The notes under the pieces are model-generated. The model searched no databases, had not been told where the DNA came from, and saw only the letters and a program-made list of their open reading frames with translations. Positions 54,811-62,834 of a stretch of DNA of 64,000 nucleotides are shown in pieces. Both the position numbers and the translations under genes were made by a program. Source of the DNA: Alphaproteobacteria bacterium (GTDB lineage: Bacteria; Pseudomonadota; Alphaproteobacteria; Micropepsales; Micropepsaceae); contig JACKLF010000002.1 of assembly GCA_024236055.1 (NCBI GenBank), positions 587,526-651,525 on the forward strand, read 5' to 3'. How positions within the stretch are numbered: the first letter of the stretch is position 1; every line of letters begins with the position of its first letter.

Positions 54811-55296
54811 ATGTTCCAGTGGGGCATGATCAGTTCCCACACCGCCCTGGATGTCGCGCGCGGGGTCAGCCGCCTTCTGCTGCAGGAAGGCTATTCGCCC
54901 GTCCTGGAATTCACCCTGCCCAATGGGCGGCGGCTGGACGTGGCGGCGATCGGCCCGGGCGGGCAGATGCTGGGGGTTGAGATCAAGGTCGCGCTGGCCG
55001 ACCTGAAGACCGACAGCAAATGGCCCGAATATCTGGACTATTGCGACCTGTTCTATTTCGCCGTGCCGCCCGATTTTCCCGACGAACATGTGCCCCGTGA
55101 AACCGGGCTGATGATCGCCGACCGCTATGGCGGGGCGGTGGTGAAGGAAGCGCAGGCGCAGAGCCTGCATGCCAGCCGGCGCAAGGCAGTCACGATCAGC
55201 TTTGCCCGCGTCGCCGCCGAGCGGCTGAGCCGCACACTGGACGATATCGCCACCGCGCAGATTCCAAACCTGATAAAGCCCGATGCCGCTCTCTAA
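54811..55296 (+). CDS. mmcB: MmcB family DNA repair protein
   Basis: 161 residues. PD-(D/E)XK-like nuclease fold: LEFTLPNGRRLDVAAIGPGGQMLGVEIKVALADLKTDSKW, with a catalytic Asp, Glu and Lys (E-x-K in GVEIK). DYCDLFYFAVPPDFP follows. MmcB is needed for mitomycin C resistance in Caulobacter. Two ATG codons are close together; the first, at 54811, is used here. Its end overlaps the next gene by 14 bp. Confidence 0.85.
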   Translation: MFQWGMISSHTALDVARGVSRLLLQEGYSPVLEFTLPNGRRLDVAAIGPGGQMLGVEIKVALADLKTDSKWPEYLDYCDLFYFAVPPDFPDEHVPRETGLMIADRYGGAVVKEAQAQSLHASRRKAVTISFARVAAERLSRTLDDIATAQIPNLIKPDAAL

Positions 55297-55711
55297 AGCA
55301 CAAGCCCGCAAGATCATGCTGTCGGTGGACGGCACCAGCGAGGGCCCCTATTTCGGGCGGCCCTCGGTCTTTTATGGCGAGAAATTCGTCGGCCGCGTGC
55401 ATGACAAGGAAGAGGCGGTGGCGCTGCGCGTGGGCAGCATCGAGATGCGCGACGTGATGCTGGAGGCCGAGCCGAAGCTGTTCTACGTCACCGATCACTA
55501 CCGGCCCTGGCCGATGCTGCTGGCGCGGCTGAAGACGCTGGACACCAAAACGCTGAAAGAGCTGGTTCTGGCGCGCATCGGCGAGATCGAGGCGCGCACG
55601 AAGAAGAAGCGCGCGCCGGCAAAGAAGGCGCCTGCGAAAAAGCCCGCGAAGAAAGCGGCCGCCAAAAAGGCAGTCACAAAGAAAGCGAAGAAGAAACCGT
55701 CAGCGCGGTGA
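55283..55711 (+). CDS. YjbR/MmcQ-family protein with lysine/alanine-rich tail
   Basis: 142 residues. The first 105 residues form a YjbR-like double-wing domain (EGPYFGRPSVFYGEKFVGRV, LRVGSIEMRDVMLEAEPKLFYVTDHYRPWPMLLARL). The last 35 residues are almost all Lys, Ala and Pro (KKKRAPAKKAPAKKPAKKAA), like histone H1 tails, so it probably binds DNA. It overlaps mmcB by 14 bp, so the two are co-expressed and may act together in DNA repair. Confidence 0.85.
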   Translation: MPLSKAQARKIMLSVDGTSEGPYFGRPSVFYGEKFVGRVHDKEEAVALRVGSIEMRDVMLEAEPKLFYVTDHYRPWPMLLARLKTLDTKTLKELVLARIGEIEARTKKKRAPAKKAPAKKPAKKAAAKKAVTKKAKKKPSAR

Positions 55712-55714
55712 GCG

Positions 55715-55754
55715 CTTCGCCAGAATTCTTTGCAGCGTACGGCGATGCATGTTC
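55715..55754. repeat. 40-bp direct repeat, distal copy (duplicated regA 3' end)
   Basis: 39 of 40 bases match 55825-55864, the 3' coding end of regA. On the minus strand this distal copy also runs on into codons for KRSPR and a TGA stop (55700-55702), the same C-terminus that regA has, but spelled with other codons. Confidence 0.85.
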
Positions 55755-55756
55755 CG

Positions 55757-55804
55757 GGAGCGACCGGCGACCTGGAGCGAAGCGCAAGGCCGACCGGCGC
55801 GACC
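55757..55804. repeat. Short intergenic repeat, copy 4, inside the regA 3' duplication
   Basis: Begins GGAGCGACCGGCGACCTGGA and ends GACCGGCGCGACCC, very close to the tRNA-Thr leader copy. It occupies most of the 70 bases between the two 40-bp copies of the regA end. Confidence 0.85.
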
Positions 55805-55809
55805 CAGAA

Positions 55810-56346
55810 TTAACGGGGGCTTCTCTTCGCCAGAATTCTTTGCAGCGTACGGCGGTGCATGTTCAGCCGCCTTGCCGTCTCGCTGACATTGTGGCCGCAC
55901 AGCTCGTACACCCGCTGGATATGCTCCCAGCGCACCCGGTCGGCCGACATGGGATTTTCCGGCGGCTTGGGCTTGGAGCCGGGGGTGGCCAGCAGCGCCG
56001 CCAGAATGTCGTCGGCGTCGGCGGGCTTGGGCAGGTAATCGATGGCGCCGTATTTCACCGCGGCGACGGCGGTGGCGATATTGCCGAAGCCGGTCAGCAC
56101 CACCACGCGGCTGTCGGGCCGGGTCGTGTGCAGGATTTCCACCACATCCAGGCCATTGCCGTCGTCCAGCTTCAGGTCGACCACGGCATAGGCCGGCGGC
56201 GCATCCTTGGCGCGGGCCTTGCCGTCGGCGACGGATTCGGCCTGGGTGACGGTGAAGCCGCGCGCTTCCATGGCACGGGCCAGACGCTCGCGGAGGGGAC
56301 GGTCGTCCTCGACCAGAAGCAGGGTCTTGTCTTCAGGGTTCGTCAT
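55810..56346 (-). CDS. regA: Redox response regulator RegA/PrrA/ActR
   Basis: 178 residues. Receiver domain with the acidic pair LLVEDDRPLRERL, phospho-acceptor Asp in VVDLKLDDGNGLD, Thr in VLTGFGN and Lys in LPKPA; a proline linker; and a Fis-type helix-turn-helix (NVSETARRLNMHRRTLQRILAKR). It controls aerobic/anaerobic respiration and redox genes. It follows regB by 68 bp. The 3' end carries a 40-bp duplication with a repeat element beyond the stop. Confidence 0.94.
   Translation of the reverse strand: MTNPEDKTLLLVEDDRPLRERLARAMEARGFTVTQAESVADGKARAKDAPPAYAVVDLKLDDGNGLDVVEILHTTRPDSRVVVLTGFGNIATAVAAVKYGAIDYLPKPADADDILAALLATPGSKPKPPENPMSADRVRWEHIQRVYELCGHNVSETARRLNMHRRTLQRILAKRSPR
55825..55864. 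repeat. 40-bp direct repeat, proximal copy (within regA)
   Basis: Covers codons for NMHRRTLQRILAK at the end of regA. It matches 55715-55754 with one substitution (55855 G versus 55745 A). Past it, regA reads KRSPR then TAA with AGA-AGC-CCC-CGT codons, while the distal copy has CGC-TCA-CCG-CGC then TGA. Confidence 0.85.
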
Positions 56347-56414
56347 AATCGGGGGTCGCTATATGTCGCTTTTGCCGCCGCGTCAAACAGCCCCACGGCG
56401 GAAAATGCAGGTTT

Positions 56415-57815
56415 TCATGCATCCGATGGCACCGGCGGCTGGGGCCCGTCGATCACCCCGCGCGGCCAGCGGACCTGCACCTGGGCGCCGCCGCTGGCGG
56501 GATTGACCGCCTTAACCATGCCCCCGGTCTGCTCCAGCAGCACCTTGGCGATGAAAAAGCCCAGACCCATGCCTTCATGCTCGTCCATGGCCTGCGGGTT
56601 CATCTCGGTCTCGCCGGGCGCGCGATGGCCCGGCCGCGAGGTGATATAGGGCTCGCCCAGCGCCTCGAAGATTTCCGGGGCAAAGCCGGGGCCGTCATCG
56701 GTGACGGCGACATACAGATAGGCCGCGTCCCAGCTTGCGGTGATCTCCACCAGCTGGGTGGCGAAATCGGCGGCGTTCTCGATGATATTGTCCAGCCCGT
56801 GCAGCAGTTCGGGGGCGCGCCACACCTGGGGCACGGCGGCATCGCCGCTTTCCTCGGCGCGATCGGGCGCGGTGACGGTGATGCGGATCTCCAGATCCTC
56901 GCCCCGGTGCGGCCCGGCAATATCGTCCAGGAACGGACCCAGCGGCAGGCGCGCGGTATCGCCCAGCATCGCCTCTTCGGGATTGGCCAGCCGCGCGATG
57001 ATGGTACGGCAGCGTTCGGCCTGTTCGCGCAGCAGCCGCACATCCTCCACCTCCGGTGAATTTTCCGCGCCGCCCGCAACCAGCGCCCGCTCCAGCTCGC
57101 GCGCCACCACCGCAATGGTGCCCAGCGGCGTGCCCAGCTCATGCGCCGCCGCCGTGGCCAGCGCGCCCAGCGAGGCCAGCCGGTGCTCGCGCGACAGCGC
57201 CAGTTGCGTCGCCGCCAGCCCCGCCGACATGCGCGCCGATTCCGAGGCGATGCGCCAGGCATAGACTGAGGTGAAACCGATGCCGATCACCAGCGCGGTC
57301 CAGATGCCCGCCTGATAAAGCTGGGGCAGGTTCAGCGCCTCGCCATAGGGCCAGGGCAGCGGGCGGTGCACCACCGCGATCAGCGACACCGAGGCAAAGG
57401 CGATGAAGGCCAGGATCAGCGTGTTGCCCAGGTTGAGCGTGGCCGCCGCGATCACCACCGGCGCCAGGAACATCAGGGCGAAGGGATTGGCGATGCCGCC
57501 GGTCAGATACAGCAGCGCGGCAAGCTGCAGCACGTCAAAGGCGAGATAAAATGTCGCCTCGCGGTTGGTCAGCCGGTGCGTGGGCGCATAGCGCAGCGCC
57601 AGAAGGATGTTGAGCGCAGCGCTGACCGCGATGGCGATGGCGCAGTAAAGAATGGGCAGGGGGTAGCCCAGCGCGAAATAGACCAGGAAAAGCGCCGCCG
57701 ACTGGCCCGCCACCGCCAGCCAGCGCAGGTTCGACAGGGTGCGAAGGCGCACCCGGCCCCCGCCTGCCCCCTGTGAAATGCCGCGCGCCAGTTCCCTTGA
57801 TTTGGGGCCTGCCAA
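56415..57815 (-). CDS. regB: Redox sensor histidine kinase RegB/PrrB/ActS
   Basis: 466 residues. Six transmembrane helices, with the quinone-binding motif GGIANPFAL between helices 3 and 4, the H-box ATAAAHELGTPLGTIAVVAREL, the redox-active Cys in REQAERCRTIIARL, and N, G1 and G2 boxes (NIIENAADFA, DDGPGFAPE, GMGLGFFIAK). It senses the ubiquinone pool and phosphorylates RegA. It faces senC divergently over 46 bp, the RegB/SenC arrangement known from Rhodobacter; in this genome regA lies downstream of regB rather than beside senC. Confidence 0.94.
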   Translation of the reverse strand: MAGPKSRELARGISQGAGGGRVRLRTLSNLRWLAVAGQSAALFLVYFALGYPLPILYCAIAIAVSAALNILLALRYAPTHRLTNREATFYLAFDVLQLAALLYLTGGIANPFALMFLAPVVIAAATLNLGNTLILAFIAFASVSLIAVVHRPLPWPYGEALNLPQLYQAGIWTALVIGIGFTSVYAWRIASESARMSAGLAATQLALSREHRLASLGALATAAAHELGTPLGTIAVVARELERALVAGGAENSPEVEDVRLLREQAERCRTIIARLANPEEAMLGDTARLPLGPFLDDIAGPHRGEDLEIRITVTAPDRAEESGDAAVPQVWRAPELLHGLDNIIENAADFATQLVEITASWDAAYLYVAVTDDGPGFAPEIFEALGEPYITSRPGHRAPGETEMNPQAMDEHEGMGLGFFIAKVLLEQTGGMVKAVNPASGGAQVQVRWPRGVIDGPQPPVPSDA

Positions 57816-57861
57816 TTGTTCACTTTCCTGTCAGCCTCGAACCGATTAGAGCAGGTCCATC

Positions 57862-58485
57862 ATGTTCCGCAACAGGTTCGCCCTTATTCCCTTCCTGCTG
57901 CTGGTCGCGGCCCTTGCCGGCGTGGTGCTGTGGCGCGAGGCCGACAATGGCCCGCGCCTGGGCCGCGTGGTGTCGAGCGGCCAGATCGATGTCGGCGGGC
58001 CGTTCCAGCTGATCGACCAGAACGGCAACAAGGTCAGCGACGCCGATTTCCGCGGCCGCTACATGATGATCTATTTCGGCTACAGCTTCTGTCCCGATGT
58101 CTGCCCCACCACGCTGGCGGTGATGGCCGGGGCGCTGGACAAGCTGGGCGCGGATGCATCCAGGGTGGTGCCGGTTTTCATCACCGTCGATCCCGACCGC
58201 GACAATCCCAAGGTGCTCAAACAGTATATGGCCGCCTTCGGCCCGCGCTTTGTCGGGCTGACCGGCGATCACGACGCCATCGCCAAAGCGGAAAAGGAAT
58301 TTCGCGTCTATTCCAAGAAGCGCCCGCTGGACCCCGCCAAGCCCGATGGCAACTATGCCATGGACCATTCCAGCGTGATCTATCTGATCGGGCCGGACGG
58401 CAAGATGGTCAGCTATTATGACGAGGCGATTTCGCCCGACGATCTGGCCGCCGACATCAAGGACAAGATGGCCGGCAACAGCTGA
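57862..58485 (+). CDS. senC: SenC/SCO family copper chaperone
   Basis: 207 residues. N-terminal membrane anchor (FALIPFLLLVAALAGVVLW), thioredoxin-like fold with copper site FGYSFCPDVCPTTLAVM and the distal His in GNYAMDHSSVIYLI. It delivers copper to the CuA or CuB site of cytochrome oxidase and was named in the regB-senC-regA locus. Divergent from regB; the promoters must overlap in the 46-bp gap. Confidence 0.95.
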   Translation: MFRNRFALIPFLLLVAALAGVVLWREADNGPRLGRVVSSGQIDVGGPFQLIDQNGNKVSDADFRGRYMMIYFGYSFCPDVCPTTLAVMAGALDKLGADASRVVPVFITVDPDRDNPKVLKQYMAAFGPRFVGLTGDHDAIAKAEKEFRVYSKKRPLDPAKPDGNYAMDHSSVIYLIGPDGKMVSYYDEAISPDDLAADIKDKMAGNS

Positions 58486-58494
58486 GGCCGCGCC

Positions 58495-59379
58495 TCAGAA
58501 CTTCGGCAGCGGCAGGCCGTTCTGGGCACAAGCTGCGAGCAGCGTGTTCTGCATCAGGCAGATGATGGTCATCGCGCCGACACCGCCGGGCACCGGGGTG
58601 ATCGCCCCGGCAACCGCCTTGGCCGCCTCGTAATCGACATCGCCGACCAGCCTGGTTTTGCCGTCGCCCGCATCGACGCGGTTGATGCCCACATCGATCA
58701 CCGTGGCACCCGGCTTGATCCAGTCGGCCTTGACGAATTCCGGCTTGCCGATCGCGGCCACAAGAATGTCGGCGCGGCGCGCCAGCGCGGGCAGGTCGCG
58801 CGAGCGCGAATGGGCCATGGTCACGGTGGCGTTGGCCGCCAGCAGAAGCTGCGCCGCCGGCTTGCCGAACAGCAGCGAGCGGCCGATCACCAGCGCCTCC
58901 ATGCCCGAAATGTCGCCGACATATTCCTTCAGCAGCAGCATCACCCCGGCGGGCGTGCACGATTTCAGGATCGCGCGGCCCGACAGCAGCAGCCCCGCAT
59001 TGGTCGGGGTCAGGGCATCGACATCCTTGGCCGGATCGAGCGCGTCCAGCACCGCGTTCTCGTCCAGATGTTTGGGCAGCGGAAGCTGCACCAGAATGCC
59101 GTGAACGTCCTTGTCGTTTGACAAGGCGCGCACCCGGTCCAGCAGCACATCCTGGGCGACATCGGCGGGCAGTTCGACATGCACGGAATTGAAGCCCAGC
59201 GCCTCGGCGGTCTTGCGCTTGTTCTTCACATAGACCTGCGAGGCCGGATCGGACCCTACCAGCACCGTGGCCAGGCCCGGCACCAGCCCGTGCGCGGCTT
59301 TCAGGTCTGCGGTGGTGGCGGCGATCTTCTCGCGCAGCCGCGCGGCGGATGCCTTGCCGTCGATAAGCGTGCCCGTCAT
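58495..59379 (-). CDS. folD: Methylenetetrahydrofolate dehydrogenase/cyclohydrolase
   Basis: 294 residues. YVKNKRKTAEALGF carries the catalytic Lys, then GILVQLPLPKHLDENAVLDA, CTPAGVMLLL and the NADP fold VIGRSLLFGKPAAQLLL, ending PVPGGVGAMTIICLMQNTL. It interconverts one-carbon folates. The ATG at 59379 starts the family N-terminus and lies four bases after the yggT stop. Confidence 0.97.
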   Translation of the reverse strand: MTGTLIDGKASAARLREKIAATTADLKAAHGLVPGLATVLVGSDPASQVYVKNKRKTAEALGFNSVHVELPADVAQDVLLDRVRALSNDKDVHGILVQLPLPKHLDENAVLDALDPAKDVDALTPTNAGLLLSGRAILKSCTPAGVMLLLKEYVGDISGMEALVIGRSLLFGKPAAQLLLAANATVTMAHSRSRDLPALARRADILVAAIGKPEFVKADWIKPGATVIDVGINRVDAGDGKTRLVGDVDYEAAKAVAGAITPVPGGVGAMTIICLMQNTLLAACAQNGLPLPKF

Positions 59380-59383
59380 CGCC

Positions 59384-59677
59384 TTACAGCCCGTAGCGGA
59401 AGGACACATAGGTGATGGTGTACTGCAGGAACCAGATCAGCAGGAACACCACGATGGGCGACAGATCCAGCCCGCCCATCGCCGGCAGGATGCGGCGGAT
59501 GGGGGCGAACACCGGCTCGGTCAGCGCGGTCAGGATGCGCAGAAGCGTGCGCACGAAGTTGTTGTAGGTGTTGATCACATTGAAGGCGACCAGCCAGCTC
59601 ACGATCACGGCGGCGATCACGATCCACTTGTAGATTTCCAGAATCTCGATCAGCAGGGCGGCGATGGGGTTCAGCAT
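59384..59677 (-). CDS. YggT family membrane protein
   Basis: 97 residues, two hydrophobic regions (IYKWIVIAAVIVSWLVAFNVI and SPIVVFLLIWFLQYTITYV) with the family motif LTEPVFAPIRRILPAMGGLDLSPIVV between. Homologues are linked to osmotic stress and, in cyanobacteria and chloroplasts (CCB3), to cytochrome maturation. It precedes folD in one operon. Confidence 0.92.
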   Translation of the reverse strand: MLNPIAALLIEILEIYKWIVIAAVIVSWLVAFNVINTYNNFVRTLLRILTALTEPVFAPIRRILPAMGGLDLSPIVVFLLIWFLQYTITYVSFRYGL

Positions 59678-59795
59678 GGGGCCCTTGTAGCCCGCGGGAA
59701 CCGGGCGCGGAAAGCCTTATCGGCGCGAAATGGGGGCAAATCGGGGGATTTCCGGTTCGGTCACCCATCCGAATTGCGCAGCAAATCGAAAAGGA

Positions 59796-59871
59796 TGGTG
59801 GAGCTGAGCGGAATCGAACCGCTGGCCTCCTCATTGCGAACGAGGCGCTCTCCCAACTGAGCTACAGCCCC
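59796..59871 (-). tRNA. tRNA-Ala, anticodon CGC
   Basis: 76 bases with encoded CCA. Acceptor GGGGCTG pairs with CAGCTCC (one G-U), D-arm AGCTCAGTTGGGAGAGC, anticodon stem CCTCG/TGAGG with loop TTCGCAA, T-arm with GGTTCGATTCC. Anticodon CGC reads GCG (Ala). It stands alone downstream of the yggT promoter region. Confidence 0.95.
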
Positions 59872-60045
59872 GAACCGGTCCGGCGCAAAGCCGGGAAGCG
59901 CGGGTTTTAGGGACGGGCCCCTGCCGCGTCAAGCGGCTGCGCAGGCGGGCGGGGAACCCGTGCGGCCCCGCGGCCGGGGCCCGCGCCGCGCCTTTTGCCG
60001 CCGCCGTTAAAAATCGGTTTACCAGTCCGGGGGTTATCTTGCCCG

Positions 60046-60507
60046 ATGCGCCGTCCTTTTGCCCGTTCCGCGCCGTGTCTGATGCTGCTGGCCGCCCTTG
60101 GCGCCGGTCTGGGCGCCAGTCTGGGCGCCAGCCTGCCCGCGCACGCCGAGGAAGGAAAAAAGAAGGCCCCCGAACACAAGGTCACCCAGTCCAAGAGCTA
60201 CACCTCGCTGGACCCGATCTACACCACCATCGTCTCGGACAACCGGGCGGCGGGCATGCTGATGGTCGGCATCGGCCTGGATGTGCCCAACGACGCCCTG
60301 CATGCCGAGGTCGACCGCTCCATGCCGGTGCTGCGCGACGCCTATCTGCGCAACCTGATGGCGTTTACCGCCACTTCGGTGCGGACCGACGAGCAGCCCG
60401 ACGTCACCATGATCGCCAACCGGCTGCAGGCGGTGACCGACCGCGCCCTGAAGCGCAAGGGCGCCAGGGTGCTGCTGGCCCAGGTCGCGATCAGAGTGAC
60501 GAAATAG
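60046..60507 (+). CDS. Secreted or lipid-free periplasmic protein, FliL-like
   Basis: 153 residues. Signal peptide CLMLLAALGAGLGASLGASLPAHA, then a basic stretch and a compact domain: YTSLDPIYTTIVSDNRAAGMLMVGIGLDVP, VDRSMPVLRDAYLRNLMAF and a C-terminal helix ALKRKGARVLLAQVAIR. The pattern (short N-terminal beta strand, then MPxLRDxxLxxL) resembles the periplasmic domain of flagellar FliL, but no flagellar genes are near and there is no FliL membrane anchor beyond the signal. Assignment is structural inference only. Confidence 0.6.
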   Translation: MRRPFARSAPCLMLLAALGAGLGASLGASLPAHAEEGKKKAPEHKVTQSKSYTSLDPIYTTIVSDNRAAGMLMVGIGLDVPNDALHAEVDRSMPVLRDAYLRNLMAFTATSVRTDEQPDVTMIANRLQAVTDRALKRKGARVLLAQVAIRVTK

Positions 60508-60515
60508 TTTTTTGA

Positions 60516-60620
60516 TCCCCCTCTGTCGCAGCTCGGTCTGCCAAGGCAGACCCATCGTTGCGTTCGTACGCTGTCGCTACTCACTCTCCCCCTTTTGTGG
60601 GCTGCGCCCAAAAGGGGGAG
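60516..60620 (+). repeat. Two-hairpin intergenic repeat, copy 6
   Basis: CCCCCTCTG, stem TGTCGCAGC with an imperfect partner, inner GGTCTGCC-AA-GGCAGACC, an extra 20-25 bases not in the other copies, then CTCCCCCTTTTG/CAAAAGGGGGAG around TGGGCTGCGCCC. It lies 9 bases after the FliL-like stop and ends 70 bases before the cyclase-like gene. Confidence 0.8.
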
Positions 60621-60689
60621 GGAATATGTCCGGCGGCTGGCCCCTGCCGGGCAACCATACTAGGCTGACCGGATTCGGTGAGCAGCTTC

Positions 60690-62834
60690 ATGCATTTGTC
60701 CAAACCTCTCGGCTTGTGGCTGACCCCCGCGCTGGTCGTCGCGATCGGGGTGCTGCTGCTCGCCTTCAATCCCTTCGGCTGGGAGGCGTCGCTGGCGGGC
60801 CGGCTGTTCGACGCCTGGCAGCGCCACCTGCCGCTGGCGGCGCGCCATGTCGTGGCGCTGGACCTGCCCGCCCTGGACGAGGACGCCATGGCCAGGGTGG
60901 CCGGCGAGCTGCGCGAAACGGGTGCGCGCGCCCTTGTGCTGACCACCGCCCCGGTGCCCGAACCCTCCCCGCAACGGCTGATCCTGAAACTGCCGACCGA
61001 CAAGGATGCGAACAGCGACGCAGCCCGCGCCGCCCTGTCGAAACTGCCCGAACCCGGCGCGGCGCTGGTGGCGGCGGCAAACGGAATGGACCTTCTGGTG
61101 CCCGCCGAACTGGGCCGGCCCGGCCGCGCCCCCGCCGCGCGGGCAAAGTTCGTCTATCGCGGCGCGCAAAATCCCTTCGCCAGGGTGCCCAGCTTCGCCA
61201 CCGCATCGGGCGCGCCCGATGTGCTGGAGGCAGGGGCTTCGGGCATCGGCGCCTCCAACCTGATCGCCGGTGGCGATGGGGTGGTGCGCAAGGTGCCCAC
61301 CGCCTTCCATGTCGAAGGCCGGCTGCTGCCGTCCCTGGCCGTCGAAACGCTACGCGTGCTGGAAAAAAGCCCCGCCATCACCGTCAGCACCGACGGGCGC
61401 GATCCACTGACCTATCTGCGCGGCGTGGGCATCGGCGCGCTGGACACGCAAGGCCGCGCCCTGCCCACCGATCCCGATGGCGCACTGTGGCTGCGCTGGG
61501 GGCCGGTGCCCCATATCGCCATCGCCGATATTGCCGGTCACGGCCTTTCGGGTGCCGTGGCGGTGATCGGCCCGCCGGGCGACACCGTCATGACCCCGCT
61601 GGGCCCCGACACGCTGGCCGGGGCCACCGCCAATGCGATCAACACCCTGATGGCGGGGGCCGTGCCCGCGCGCCCCGCCTGGATTCACCTGGCCGAGGCG
61701 CTGGGCCTGGCCCTGATCGGCTGGGGCCTGGTGGTGCTGATCGGGCGCAACATCGGCTGGGCCGCCGGCATGATCCTGCTGGTCCTGCCGGCGCTGTTCT
61801 ATGGCGCCTGGCTTGCCTTTGCCCGCGCCGGCCTGCTGATCGACGCGCTGACGCCCGCCATCACGCTGGTGGTGGCGCTGATGCTGGGCGCACTGGTGTG
61901 GCTGAACGAACAGCGCATGATCCGCGCCACGCTGCGCCTGGCTTTCGCAGATTCCCTGCCGCGCGCCACCATCGAGAAGATCGCCCGCCGTCCCGCGCTG
62001 CTGACCGTGGACGGGGAAACGCGCACCGTCACCTATCTGGTCTGCGGCGTGCGCGGGCTGGCCGAACTGGCCTCGCGCTACCGCGAGGACGCCGCCGCCT
62101 TCACCCAGATCATGCAAAAGGTGCTGTCGCCGCTGATCGACCAGGCGCTGGCGCATGGCGGCACCGTCGACCGGCTGACCGCCGACGGCTTTGCCGCCTT
62201 CTGGAATGCGCCGCTGGACGATGACCAGCACGCCCAGCATGCCTGCGAGGCGGCAGCCGGCATGTCGATCATGTCTTCGCGCGTCACCGAACAGATCGCG
62301 CTGGAAGCGGACAAAAGCGGCATCATCCCGCCGCCGATCGAGATCGGCGTCGGCCTGGCGACCGGCCAGGTGATTGCCGGGGGCTTCGGCGGCTATGGCC
62401 GCATGGGCTATTCGGTCAATGGCGATGCGGTGGTGATGGCCCAGCGCATACAGGCCCATTCGCACCAGTATGGCCCCTCGGTGATCGCCGCGGCCCAGAC
62501 GCGCGAGGCCGCCGATCGCGGCTTTGCCTGGCTGGAGGTCGATACCATCGCCGCCGGCGTGACCGGCGCGCCCGTCACCCTTTACGCCGTGGCGGGCAAT
62601 CCGGTGATGCGCGCCTCGCCCAAGTTCCAGGCGCTGACCGTGTTCCACGATCATATCTTCGCAGCCATCCGCAAACAGCAATGGGCGCGCGCGCGGGCAT
62701 TGATTGCCCAGTGCCGCCGCCTGTCGGGCGCCAGCGACAAGCTCTACGACCTGCATCTGTCGCGCATCGCCTGGTACGAGAAGCATCCGCCGGGCCCCGA
62801 CTGGGACGGGGCGTTCAGGCCGGTGCTCGAATAG
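60690..62834 (+). CDS. CHASE2-domain protein with degenerate class III cyclase domain
   Basis: 714 residues. One N-terminal helix, a periplasmic CHASE2 sensor (residues 30-330, with RETGARALVLTTAPVPEPSP and GPPGDTVMTPLG), then three helices (ALGLALIGWGLVVLIG and following) and a class III adenylate/guanylate cyclase fold. The first metal-binding Asp, normally in F-x-D-I-x-GF, is replaced: YLVCGVRGLAEL has Gly there. The second (RLTADGFAAFWNAP) is kept. The ribose-binding Asn of VNLAARL is also changed (AVVMAQRIQ). Catalysis is therefore doubtful. The start is the ATG at 60690 (a GTG at 60678 is possible). Confidence 0.85.
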   Translation: MHLSKPLGLWLTPALVVAIGVLLLAFNPFGWEASLAGRLFDAWQRHLPLAARHVVALDLPALDEDAMARVAGELRETGARALVLTTAPVPEPSPQRLILKLPTDKDANSDAARAALSKLPEPGAALVAAANGMDLLVPAELGRPGRAPAARAKFVYRGAQNPFARVPSFATASGAPDVLEAGASGIGASNLIAGGDGVVRKVPTAFHVEGRLLPSLAVETLRVLEKSPAITVSTDGRDPLTYLRGVGIGALDTQGRALPTDPDGALWLRWGPVPHIAIADIAGHGLSGAVAVIGPPGDTVMTPLGPDTLAGATANAINTLMAGAVPARPAWIHLAEALGLALIGWGLVVLIGRNIGWAAGMILLVLPALFYGAWLAFARAGLLIDALTPAITLVVALMLGALVWLNEQRMIRATLRLAFADSLPRATIEKIARRPALLTVDGETRTVTYLVCGVRGLAELASRYREDAAAFTQIMQKVLSPLIDQALAHGGTVDRLTADGFAAFWNAPLDDDQHAQHACEAAAGMSIMSSRVTEQIALEADKSGIIPPPIEIGVGLATGQVIAGGFGGYGRMGYSVNGDAVVMAQRIQAHSHQYGPSVIAAAQTREAADRGFAWLEVDTIAAGVTGAPVTLYAVAGNPVMRASPKFQALTVFHDHIFAAIRKQQWARARALIAQCRRLSGASDKLYDLHLSRIAWYEKHPPGPDWDGAFRPVLE

